64,000 nucleotides of DNA from an uncultured Bacteroidales bacterium (GTDB lineage: Bacteria > Bacteroidota > Bacteroidia > Bacteroidales > Bacteroidaceae): NCBI GenBank assembly GCA_902800925.1, contig CADCGD010000002.1, positions 24,497 to 88,496 of the forward strand, given 5' to 3'. The position numbers and the translations under genes were made by a program. The notes below the pieces were generated by a model. It was given only the letters and a program-made list of their open reading frames with translations, had not been told where the DNA came from and made no database searches. Within the stretch, counting starts at the first letter, position 1. Each line of letters begins with the position of its first letter. Shown one piece after another: positions 1-11,600 of this stretch.

Positions 1-843
1 CAATTCCTCTGTGTGCCGTTGGTGATGGAGAAAATCATCAATAACAAAGTACTACCGGTGCTTAACAAGCCCATCATCAAACTATTGTTCAATGTGCCTG
101 GCTTCCACCAGTTGATTTGCAGGAAAATCTGCCAGCAACTGACCGCTGCCCTTGGCGGCAACTTCTATGAGGTGATTATGGGAGGTGCAGCACTGAGCAA
201 AGAGGTAGAGAGGATACTCCGTATGGTAGGGTTCCGCTATACCATTGGCTATGGAATGACCGAGTGCGGACCTATCATCACCTATTCCGACTGGAAGGAA
301 CACCGTCCGGGCTCGTGTGGAAAAGCAGCACTGAACATGGAGGTAAAGATTCTGAGTGAGGATCCGTTTAACATTCCAGGCGAGATTGTTGCAAAGGGTA
401 AAAACCTGATGAACGGCTATTACAAAAACCCCGAGGCCACTGCTGAGACTATTGACCAGGACGGATGGCTGCATACTGGCGACCTGGGTGTCATTGACAA
501 GGACGGCTTTATCTATATCCGTGGTAGAAAGAAAAATATGCTGCTGGGTGCCAACGGACAGAACATCTATCCTGAGGAGGCAGAAGACCAGGTGGTGACG
601 CACTCTATCTTTGATGAGTGTGTTGTGGTGCAACGCAACGATAAACTGGTGGCACTGGTCTATGTCTCAGACCTCACGCTGAAGATTCATGGCAAACAGC
701 GTGAGCAGCTCGATTTGGAAGCTATTCGTAAGGAGGTGAATGAACACTTGCCTCGCTACTGTCAGCTGTCGGCCATAGAACAGCGAAACGAGGAATTCGA
801 GAAAACCCCCAAGAAGAGCATCCGCCGCTTCTTATATAAATAA
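1..843 (+). CDS. Long-chain acyl-CoA/acyl-AMP ligase, C-terminal part (5' end outside window)
   Basis: The frame is open from base 1, so only the C-terminal ~280 residues of an AMP-forming ligase are present. Visible family motifs are the GYGMTECGP adenylate-binding block, the hinge region HTGDLGVIDKDGFIYIRGRKKN and the terminal lysine motif EKTPKKSIRRFLYK. The family activates a carboxylic acid, usually a fatty acid, as acyl-AMP and then passes it to CoA or a carrier protein. The gene lies 11 bp upstream of the transporter and NRPS genes on the same strand. I infer that it supplies the acyl chain accepted by the first condensation domain. It could instead be an ordinary FadD-like enzyme. The true start cannot be seen; a GTG at 13 is internal to the open frame. 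Confidence 0.85.
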   Translation, partial: QFLCVPLVMEKIINNKVLPVLNKPIIKLLFNVPGFHQLICRKICQQLTAALGGNFYEVIMGGAALSKEVERILRMVGFRYTIGYGMTECGPIITYSDWKEHRPGSCGKAALNMEVKILSEDPFNIPGEIVAKGKNLMNGYYKNPEATAETIDQDGWLHTGDLGVIDKDGFIYIRGRKKNMLLGANGQNIYPEEAEDQVVTHSIFDECVVVQRNDKLVALVYVSDLTLKIHGKQREQLDLEAIRKEVNEHLPRYCQLSAIEQRNEEFEKTPKKSIRRFLYK

Positions 844-854
844 AGGTATAGCAA

Positions 855-2621
855 ATGGCATTCACCCGCAATCCGTATCTGATAACGAAGGCGATGAGGA
901 ACTTCCTCTGGGCAAGCATCCTCACGATGGCTTTGGCGCAGGTCAACACCACCGTCGACGGCATTATTGTGAGTCATCTGGTGGCTCCCGACGCCCTGTC
1001 GGCTGTCAACCTGTATATGCCCATATCGTTGCTTATCACGTCATTCAGCACCTTGTTCGGTATCAGTGCCACCATCATTGCTGCAAGGGCGCTGGGTGAG
1101 CGCGACAAGATACATGTAGAGCACCTGCTGTCCACCGCTGTGCTGTCTGTTGTCGTTGTCGGAGTATTGATTGCTTTGGCAGGCAGGATATTCCAGAACC
1201 CCATCTCAGAGCTGATATGTCATGAGGAACGTCTGCGTCCTTACTTCAACAGTTACATGTCAGTCATGATGACTTTCTCTTTCATCACCATGATGTCGGC
1301 CCTGTCTAATGAGTCAGTATCCATCGACGGTCACCCTGAGCTGGCCACCAAGTCTATCGCATTGACAGCCGTGTGTAACGCGCTCCTGGACCTGCTGTTC
1401 GTAGGTGCGCTCAACCTGGGCATTGCCGGTTCTGCCTATGCTACCATCTGTGCAACCACCATCAACATTCTGTTCCTGAGCCGCTATCTTTACGGCAAGA
1501 AATGTTCATTCCGCATCAACCCCTTTACCAAGTCAGACTGGAAGAGTCTGAAAGAAAATGCCATACAGGGCACGCCACTGATTACAGGTAATCTGATATT
1601 GACCGCAATGTTCCTACTGATGAACAATATCATTCAAGACAAGCAAGGAGCAGACGGAATGTTCACTGTATCAGTATGTTGCAACCTGCTATCGATAGGA
1701 ATGATGTTTTCAGGTGGCGTAGGTTCTACAGCACTCACCATCGGAGGATTCCTTCGTGGGCAACAAGACTTTGTCGGACTGCGCATGCTTGTCTCCAAGG
1801 CCGTCAGATGGCTTTTTGTCAGTCTGATAGTCATTGCATGCGTTATCTTCCTGTTCCCCGAACTCATCAGTTCGCTGTTTGGTGCAAACACGCCAGAACT
1901 GACACTCTATGCAAACCGCGGACTACGCATCTTCGTGCCGATGCTGCCATTCATTCTGCTGGCACTTCTGCTCGCAAACATTTACCAAATGTTAGGACAT
2001 ATGCTGATGACAGTCGTTGTCGTCATCATGTTCCCCATCATACTCATTCCAAGTCTGCTTATATGGCCGGAGATTGCCGGCAACGATGCCATGTGGTATG
2101 CGTTCCCCACTACGGGTATCATGGTAATGCTGATTACCGGTATCATTACGGAGGTGTATAAGATGAAGAATGGAAATGTCACACGCCTCACCTTGGTACC
2201 TTTAGCCAGCAAGGAAGAGGAGAGCGCTTTCAATATCTCTGTCCAGGCAAATGAAGAGAAAGTGTCAGAATCGCTGGATAGCATTCACGAATACCTCTCG
2301 AATGCAGGTGTTGACAAGAAGCAGGCCAATGATATCGCACTGTGTATCGAGGAATTGTTATTGAACATTGTGCATCATGCTGGTAGAGCCATACAGAGTC
2401 ACTATATTGACGTACATATTCATATGCGAGATGGAAAGATGCTGGCTTCCGTAAAAGATGACGGACGTGCCTTTGACCCGATTCATTTCGATATTGAGAA
2501 ACGCAAAGCAGGACTGAAACTATTAAACGGACTCTGTCCGGGACTGGACTATCAGTACATGTATGGTCAGAATATGACTTTCATGAACTGGGACATGCAT
2601 TTAGACAGAAATAATAATTAA
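855..2621 (+). CDS. MATE-family transporter fused to an RsbW-like histidine-kinase-type ATPase domain
   Basis: Residues ~1-445 form a 12-helix MATE-type transporter (hydrophobic segments throughout, MATE-like N-terminal block with VDGIIVSHL). Residues ~465-588 are soluble and match the GHKL/HATPase_c_2 fold: N-box EELLLNIVHHA and G1 box DDGRAFDP. RsbW-type domains are serine kinases or anti-sigma factors; MATE proteins normally carry no ATPase because they use ion gradients. The fusion is therefore unusual. The gene sits between the acyl ligase and the NRPS, 12 bp from the NRPS start, so it probably exports or flips the peptide product or a lipid precursor, or senses it. No separate anti-sigma partner is visible in the window. 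Length 588 aa against ~450 for plain MATE proteins. Confidence 0.85.
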   Translation: MAFTRNPYLITKAMRNFLWASILTMALAQVNTTVDGIIVSHLVAPDALSAVNLYMPISLLITSFSTLFGISATIIAARALGERDKIHVEHLLSTAVLSVVVVGVLIALAGRIFQNPISELICHEERLRPYFNSYMSVMMTFSFITMMSALSNESVSIDGHPELATKSIALTAVCNALLDLLFVGALNLGIAGSAYATICATTINILFLSRYLYGKKCSFRINPFTKSDWKSLKENAIQGTPLITGNLILTAMFLLMNNIIQDKQGADGMFTVSVCCNLLSIGMMFSGGVGSTALTIGGFLRGQQDFVGLRMLVSKAVRWLFVSLIVIACVIFLFPELISSLFGANTPELTLYANRGLRIFVPMLPFILLALLLANIYQMLGHMLMTVVVVIMFPIILIPSLLIWPEIAGNDAMWYAFPTTGIMVMLITGIITEVYKMKNGNVTRLTLVPLASKEEESAFNISVQANEEKVSESLDSIHEYLSNAGVDKKQANDIALCIEELLLNIVHHAGRAIQSHYIDVHIHMRDGKMLASVKDDGRAFDPIHFDIEKRKAGLKLLNGLCPGLDYQYMYGQNMTFMNWDMHLDRNNN

Positions 2622-2633
2622 AAAACTATCAAT

Positions 2634-5600
2634 ATGAAAACTTATCCTTTATTACAATCACAGCTAGGTGTGTTTACAGAGTGGATGGCTGATCCTACCA
2701 TCACTCGATACAACCTTCCGGCAGTGGTCCGCTTCTCTAAGAAGGTCACCCCCGAGAAGCTCATAAAAGCCTTCGAAATCGTTATTGCTAAGCGCGATGT
2801 ACTTCGTACCCGTTTTGTGCTTAACGACGAAGGATTACCCCTGCAGTACTCTGACCCGGACATGGTGATTCCCATCGTGCGGAAGTCCATGACAGAGGAG
2901 GAATTGGATAACTACCTGAAGAATGACTATATACGGCCTTACGACCTGTTGAGCGGTGAGCCCCTCTGTCGTGTAGAGCTCGTTGAGACGCCCCAAAATA
3001 ACTATGTACTCTTTGAGATACACCATACCATTGCTGACGGTCTGACCCTTGGTAATTGTATAACTCTCCGTGATTTCCCCGCAGCATACAAGGGTGAGGC
3101 TCTGGAGGAAATCCCCTATGGCATGTATGAATATGCTGAGGATGAACAGGCTGCCTTGCAAAGTGATGCTTATGAACGTTCAAAGCAGTACTATGCCGAG
3201 AAGTTTGCTAATATGGAGTTTACCACCATTTCTACGAGTGCTGCCAACCCGTTGGGTAACTCCATCCATGAGGATTCGTATTTGGACAATGAAGCTGTCG
3301 ACAAGTGGTGTCAGGAGAATGGAACAGCACCTAATCTTCTCTTCATGGCCGCTTTCAGTTACGTTCTGTCAGAAGCCAGTCGTGAGGAACAGGTGGTCTA
3401 TCGCACCATCAACCACGGACGTATGGACAAGCGACTGATGAATGCCTATGGTATGTTTGTGAAGTCGGCACCAATACTGGCCAATGTAGACCGTAGCCAG
3501 AGTGTCATTGATTTCATCAAGGGCTTCCGTCGCGAACTGATGTCCATTGTCCGCTATGGCAACTATCCCTTTAACCATTTCTGTCGAGACATGAAGATGT
3601 CGGGTGGGGTAGAGTTCGGTTTCCAAGGCTATAAAATCCAGGAGTCTGTTGAGCTGGAAGGAGAAAAAGTCTATGCTCAGCAGCTTGACAGAGGAAAGTC
3701 TACCTCAGACCTGACCTGTATTATCTATCTGGTTGATGGACAATACGATATCCGCCTCAGCTCGAGCGATGCGCTCAACAGTCGTGAAAGTCTTACCCGT
3801 CTGTCAAGAGCTATCAAGGCTACTGTGGATAATATGATGGCACAGCCAGAGGGTCTGCTTTCTGAACTTAGCATGCTTGACGCTGAAGGAACTGAGCAAG
3901 TGGCCTCTTTCCGCTATACTGCAAAAGCCGATGTCCCCTATCACTTGTTCTATGAGCCTATAGAACAGAATGCAGTCCGTTTCCCCGATCGCAACGCATT
4001 GATTGCTAAGGACCGCACGCTGACATTCTCAGAGTTGAACACGGAAGCTAACCGTGTGGCCCATGCCCTCATTCGTCGTGGTGTGAAACGTGGAGACCGT
4101 ATTGTTCTGCTGTTGCCAAGACGTTCCGCTGTCATCGTCTGTATGTTTGGTGTCACCAAAACGGGTGCTGCCTATATCCCTTGTGACCCAGCCTATCCCG
4201 CTGATCGCATCAATCTGATTATGAACGATTCTGAGGCGCAATGTGTCATCACCACTCCCGACCATGCCGCAGCTTATCCCGCTGAGAAAGTCATTCTGAT
4301 TGATGACATCTATCAAACTGGCAAGACACAACTGGAGGACGACCAGAATCCGAATGTCGAGGTAAGTCCAGAAGACCTCGCGTACCTTATCTATACGTCG
4401 GGCTCGACAGGACGTCCCAAGGGTGTGATGTTGCGCCATGTGGGAATCACTAACTACCTGTATGATCACCCTGCGAACGTACATATCCATGGACTGACAG
4501 AACTGGGCGTCAAGGTATTCGTGAGCATCACTACACTGTCGTTTGACATGTCACTCAAGGAGTTTGCCGGTTCTTTGTTCAATGGCATCACCTCCGTTCT
4601 GGCCGATGAGCAGGAAGTGCTTGATGCCGCTCTGCTCTCAGAACTGATGGACCGTACTGGTGCAGAGGCCATCAATGGTACCTGTTCACGAATCCTCAGT
4701 TATATGGAACTGCCCGCTTTCTGCCAATCGCTGTCACGCTGTAAGGCTGTATGGGCAGGTGGTGAGAAATACCCCATGCAGTTGCTGACCTCGTTGCAGT
4801 CTATGGGTGTTCATATCTTCAATACCTATGGTCCTACGGAGATTACGGTATCGTCGAACATTGCCGACCTGACAAATGCCAGAAAGGTAACTGTTGGACA
4901 TCCACTCCTCAACTACGAGGAATTCATCGTTGACCCTTGGGGCAACCAGTTGCCAGTAGGTTTTGTCGGAGAACTGCTCATTGGAGGCCCTGGTGTGGCA
5001 AGAGGCTATAACAACCTGCCGGAGATGACGAAAGAACGCTTCGTGGAATATCAGGGTATCAGGGTTTATCGCTCTGGCGACCTTGCTCGTTGGGAGCCTG
5101 ACGGAGATGTGGAAATCATTGGACGTAATGACGGACAGGTCAAGCTCCGCGGTTTCCGTATAGAGTTGGGTGAGGTGGAAAACCTCTCTGTGAAGTTTGA
5201 AGGCATCCGTCAGGTGGTGTGTGATGTCAAGGAGATTGGTACAACTCAGCATCTCTGCTTATACTATGTCTCCGAAAACGAGATTGACGAAGAGGCGCTG
5301 AAGCAGTTTATCTCTGCCTCACTGACAGAATACATGGTTCCGACAGTGTATATGCGTATTGATGCTATTCCGTTGACACCCAACGGAAAGACCAACCGCA
5401 AGGCACTTCCCAAACCTACCCTCAAGCTGGCAGAAGTCGTTGCTCCAGAAACAAAAATGGAGCGGGACATCTTTGATATCGTAGCAGAGTCATTGCAGAT
5501 GACAGACTTTGGTGTCACCAACGACCTGATTGCCCTGGGACTGTCGTCCCTGGCCTCCATGCGTCTGTCTGCTACCATTAAGAAACGCCTGGGCATCCAG

Positions 5601-8600
5601 ATCCTGATGAAGGACATCATGCAACATCCGACAGTCAGGGAAATCGCTTCCCTGGCAGAGAATGCCAAGGAGACCATCGTCCTGAAACCTTACGATAAGC
5701 GCGAATGGTATCCATTGAATGAAAGTCAACGCGGTATGTATGTTGACTGGATGATGAATCCTGACGCCCTGCAGTATAACATTCCTATCCTTTTGCACTT
5801 CAGAGGTGTTGACGAGAATAAGGTGAGGGAGTCGCTGATAGCTGTGGCCGACGCTCATCCTTATATGAAAGCCCGTTTGGCTATCAAAGGTGATGATGTT
5901 GTTCAGTTGCGTAACGACGATGCTACTATTGAGGTCAATATCGAACAGCTGGACCACATGCCCGACCGCACATGGTTCCAGAATCGAGTAAAGCCCTTCG
6001 ACTTGTTGAAAGAGCCACTTTATCGCTTCAACATCTTTACCTATGCTGACCATGTATTCCTGCTGCTTGACCTGCACCATATCATCAGCGACGGTAGTAG
6101 TAACTATGTCATTGCCAAGGAAATGGAGAAGGCCTACCGTGGTGAGGTACTGACGCCAGAAACCTATACTGCCTATGACCGTGCCCTTGACGAAGAGGCG
6201 CTGATGCAGTCAGAGCGCAAACAGGAGGCCGAGGACTACTTTGATGCTTTGGTTGGTGGTGTAGAAGCTACTGTCTATCCTCATTCTTCACAGACGGATG
6301 GCGAACGCAAGCAGGGAGTTGTTGATGTCTATGTGACTTCCAACGATATTGATGCATTCTGTAAGAAACATGCATTGCCGACAAGCAGCTTCTTCCTGAC
6401 GGTGTTCCATCAGGTTCTTGAGCGTATCACACGCGAGGAGAACACATTGGTATACTTCATCAGTAACGGCCGTTCGGAATTGCTGCTCGACAACTTCTTT
6501 GGTGTGCTTGTCAAGACGCTTCCTTCTGTATGCGGTCAGTTCAAAGGACAGATGGCTGAGGTTGTTCGTTCCCTGAACACCCAGATGCAAGAGACTATCC
6601 GCAACGACTTTTATCCATTTACGAAATTGGTGGAACGTCATGACCTGAAAGCAGAGATACTGTATAACTACTTTGTTGACCTTCAGACGGAAGTTTGTCT
6701 TGGTGATCATCAAAGTGAGGAAATCTATGGTCTTGACTGGGATATGGCCAAGACCCCGTTATCGATTACCATGTTGCGTGCTGATGATGGTGTAGGCTAT
6801 ACGGCACGTATAGAATATGACGCCACCCTTTACTGTCGCAAAGACATGAAGGTGTTGGGTAATTCCTTCAAGGCTTTTGCAGAAAGCAGTTGTACAGCAG
6901 CTGGCAATGAAATGGCCAATTGCCGTATCGTACTGCCAGAGGACTACGACCAGTTGCTTCAATTGTCGAAGGGTGAGACAATGCCCGTTGACCCGAATGA
7001 AACGTTCGTCAGTATTTTCATGGAACAGGCCGCAAAGACTCCTGATGCCATGGCTGTAATTGACGAGGATAATAGCAGTGAGGGACAATCGTCGAGTTAT
7101 ACCTACAGACAACTTGACCAACTCTCCAATGCGTTGGCCGCTGAACTTCGCTCGTTAGGCGTTGGTGACCCGAAAACACCATCGCCCTTCGTCAGCATTA
7201 TGCTTGGCTACGAGAAGGCATTCCTGGTGGCAGCTATCGGTGTGGAGAAAGCTGGTGGTGCCTATGTGCCACTGGACTATGAGTATCCTAACGACCGTCT
7301 GCTCTACATGTTAGAGGACAGTGAGAGTCAGGTGCTCATCACCAGTCATGCCATCTTTAACGAGAAGACCAGTGAGGGTGACAACTTCACGGCAAAGAAC
7401 ATCCTGTTCATTGATGACTTCCTGAAAGGTGTCAGCGGGGAAACCGCTGACCACATGGCAGCTATCAACTACGCTACCCCCGACGGATTGGCATATATGA
7501 TTTACACCTCCGGTTCAACAGGAAAGCCCAAGGGTGTGATGATTCCTCACAGGGCGAAGGCTAACTTTGTGCGCTTTATCGCTAAGGAATGGCGACACAC
7601 CGCCCAGAGCCGCATCTGTTGTCACTCGTCATTCTCGTTTGATGCGTCTATTGAGGACCTCTATCCTGTGCTCACCGTTGGTGGTACACTTTATACCGTA
7701 CCTAAGGAGGCACGTAAGGATCTGGTCATGCTCTATGACTTCATCATCAAGAACAAGATAACTGGTGGTTGCTATACCACACAATTGGGACTGATGCTGT
7801 TACAGCAGTTCCCCGACCTGCCTGTTGACTACCTTGTTGTTGGTGGAGAAAAAATGGCAGACAACCCCGACTGTAAGTGTCGTCTTATCAATACCTATGG
7901 TCCGACGGAGTTTACTGTCGATGCAACGTTCTATGAGACTGAGCACGGACGTGACTATAAGAATATTCCTATTGGTCGACCGCTCTATAACCTCTCTGCA
8001 TTCGTCCTTGACCCGATGGGCCAGCTCGTTCCGCAGGGAGTTCCCGGTGAGTTGTGCATGGCAGGTCCCCAGATTGCCTGTGGCTACTGGAAGCGTGAAG
8101 ACCTTACTGCAGAGAAGTTTGTTGACTGCCCGTTTACGGAAGGAAAAATGTACCATACAGGTGACCTTGTGAAATACAATAGCGAGGGACAAATTGAGTA
8201 CATGGGACGTATAGACAATCAGGTGAAGCTGCGTGGCTTCCGTATCGAATTAGGTGAGATAGAAACCCTCATCAGCAAGTACGAAGGTGTGCAGATGCAG
8301 AGTGTACAGGTCAAGGAGATTGGCGGTGTACAGCACCTCTGTGCTTACTATACCGCTGACCGCCAGATAGACAGTGATGCATTGCGTGACTACCTGGCCG
8401 AGCAGCTGACAGACTATATGGTGCCCACGGCCTATATGCAATTAGACCAGATGCCACTGACCCCCAACGGAAAGGTGAATACCAAGGCGCTGCCCATGCC
8501 TAACATGCAGGCCGACGAACTCGTTGCTCCTGTCACGAAGACCGAGAAGAAACTGTTCTCCCTCGCTGCCGAGATGCTGAAGCACGACAAGTTTGGTATT

Positions 8601-11600
8601 ACCAGCAATCTCATAACAATGGGACTCACCTCCCTTACAGCGATGCGCTTTACTGTAGCAGCCTTCAATGAATTCAAGGTACAGGTTACGGTGAAAGACG
8701 TCATGCAGCATCCCACCATCCATCAGATGGCCGCGCTCATCGATAGCATGCGAGAGGAAGAAGGTTTGGACACTCAGCAAGAAGACACTCAGTTTTGGCC
8801 AGAGGGCAAGCATTACTATTATCCCATCACCGAGAACCAACGTGGTGTGCTCTTCGATTGGGAGATGAACCGCAACACCACTCAGTATAATGTTCCCGAC
8901 GTAGTAGTGATGAAGGGTGCCGATGCTGCCAAGTTGCGTGATGCCTTGGAGATGGTGGTCAATGCGCACCCCTATCTGAAGACTCGCTTTGTACAGCATG
9001 ATGGTGACGTGATGCAGATTCGCCGTGACGAGGAACCAGTAGAAATACTGATGGAATCATTGACCGAAGAGCCTGATACAGAATTCTTCCAGAATCGTGT
9101 ACGTCCCTTCGATCTCTATAACGACACACTTTACAGATTGGAGATATATACCTATAATAGTAAGGTGTATCTGTTTATGGATATCCATCACACTATCTAT
9201 GATGGTGGTTCTTCTCTGATATTGCTCAACGATATCCAAAAGGCTTATGAGGGCGAAAACATTGAACTCGAGACCTATACCGCCTTTGATTTCGCATTAG
9301 ACGAGCTGAAGCTCATGAAGTCAGAGAAGTATGCCGAGGCAGGGGATTACTTCAAGAAACTGATGGGCGATGCCAATACGGTTGTTTATCCTCACTCTAT
9401 CAAGAAAGAGGAAAATGACCCAGGCATACTGTCTGTGCATTTTACAGGTGGTGACATCGAATCCTTCTGTCAACAGAATGGATTGACTCTGAACAGTTAC
9501 TTCTTGGCCATCACCATGCATGTGTTGCATACTGTGACACGTGAGGATGATATTATCATCACGACCATTAACAACGGACGTTCCGACGTAAGAATGATGA
9601 ATATCATGGGTATGTTCGTCAAGACCATTCCTGTTGTGAGTTCGAGTGCCGACAGCAATAAGAGTATTGGCGAAGTTGTTAAACAGATACAAAATCAGCT
9701 GTTGGAGACACAGTCGAGAGACTTCTATCCATTTACCAAGATGGTGGAACTCTACGGACTGCGTCCGGAGATTATGTATGTTTATCAACCTAGAGATGTC
9801 AGCGAAGATGATGAGCAGGAGGACAAGATGCGCCTGGTGCTTAACCAGACGAAGCTGCCACTTGACATTCAGGTGATGCCCGAGAAGGGAGGTTATGTGC
9901 TTGAACTCCAGTATGATACCGCTTTGTATTCCAAGAAAGATATGGAGCAGTTGGCAGCCGTGATGACGAACATGGCCGAACTTGCACCATCGATGTCTTC
10001 CCTGAAAGATATTCCGCTGTTAAGCGATGAGGACAAGGAGAAGGTACTTGGCATATCAACGGGTAAGGTGCTTGATTACGACACCTCGTTAACATGGGTT
10101 GACTTGTTCCAGCAGCAGGCAAAAGCACGTCCTGACCAAGTGGCTGTCGTTGATTCAACGAGTCAACTTACTTATCGCGAGCTTGATGAAAAGTCAGACA
10201 GTCTGGCCCACTGGTTAGTAAGCCAAGGGGTGAAGCCCGACGATTTTGTGGCTATCAAGATGGATCGCGTGAAAGAGTTCTTAGTTGCTGTACTGGCTAC
10301 ACAAAAAGCAGGAGCAGCCTATGTACCTATTGACGTGGATTATCCTGAAGATCGTATCAGCTACATGATTGAGAACAGCGAAGCCAAAGTGTTGCTGACC
10401 GAAGAGACTGTGAAAGACGTGAAACCTGCAGGCCCATTCAAGAGTCTGGCTACACCTGACAGCAGAGCCTATATGATTTACACTTCGGGCTCTACCGGAC
10501 GGCCTAAGGGTGTGAAAGTGGCTCATCGTGGACTGATGAACCTGGTTACCTGGGTGAAAGACCTTGTTAAACTGAAGCCTGGAGACAAGACTGCCATCTT
10601 TGTTAGCTTCAGTTTCGATGCCTCTGTCAACGACTTATATCCCATTCTGACAGCAGGTGGCGAACTGCATATCTTCTCTTCCGAGATGAGGAAGGACATG
10701 GAGAGTATGTATAAGTATCTATGTGAACACCACATTAAGGGACTGGAGTTCACAACGCAGTTAGCTATGGCAATGATGCAGCAATACCAGCTGCCTATTG
10801 AATACCTCTTCGTTGGTGGCGAAAAGCTGAAACCGTTCCCGAAGACCGGTTATGATGTCATCAACGTGTATGGCCCGACAGAGTTCACCGACATCTCGTC
10901 ATACTATGTTGTTGACCAGACCAAGAGTATTGAGGACATTCCTATTGGTAAACCTGTACCCAATACGATGTCTCTCATTGTAGATCCATATGGACGCTTG
11001 CTACCACAAGGATTTACTGGTGAATTGTGTCTTGCAGGCCGTCAGATGACGTATGGCTATTGGAAACTGGAAAAGCTAACAGAAGAGAAGTTCGTGGATT
11101 GCCCGTTCGCTGAAGGCAAAATGTATCACACCGGTGATCTGGCCCGCTATAACGAGGAAGGCAATATTGAATATGTTGGACGTAACGACAACCAGGTGAA
11201 GTTGAACGGATTCCGTATCGAGTTAGGAGGTATAGAGAACCGTGCCAGCAACTACGACGGCATTCTTCAGGTTGTAGCTGAAGTCTATGGAGGAAAGACA
11301 TTATGCCTCTATTACACGTCAACACAAGAGATTGACGAAGAAGATTTGAGCGCATTCCTCGGCAAGACACTTGCTGAATACATGATTCCTTCTGTATACA
11401 TGCGACTTGATGCGATGCCGATGACACCCAATGGCAAGGTAGATCGTAAGAAGCTGCCTGCTCCCGCCATTGAAGCAGGACAAATTGTCGCTCCAGAAAC
11501 GGAAGTTGAAGCTGAGATGCTCGACATTGCTATGGAACTGTTGGGTGGCGAACAAATCGGTGTTACCACCAATCTGATTACTGCCGGTATGACATCGCTG

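Noticed and set aside
1676-2161. 161-aa frame within the MATE gene
   Set aside because: Out-of-frame shadow rich in His and Arg with no motif.
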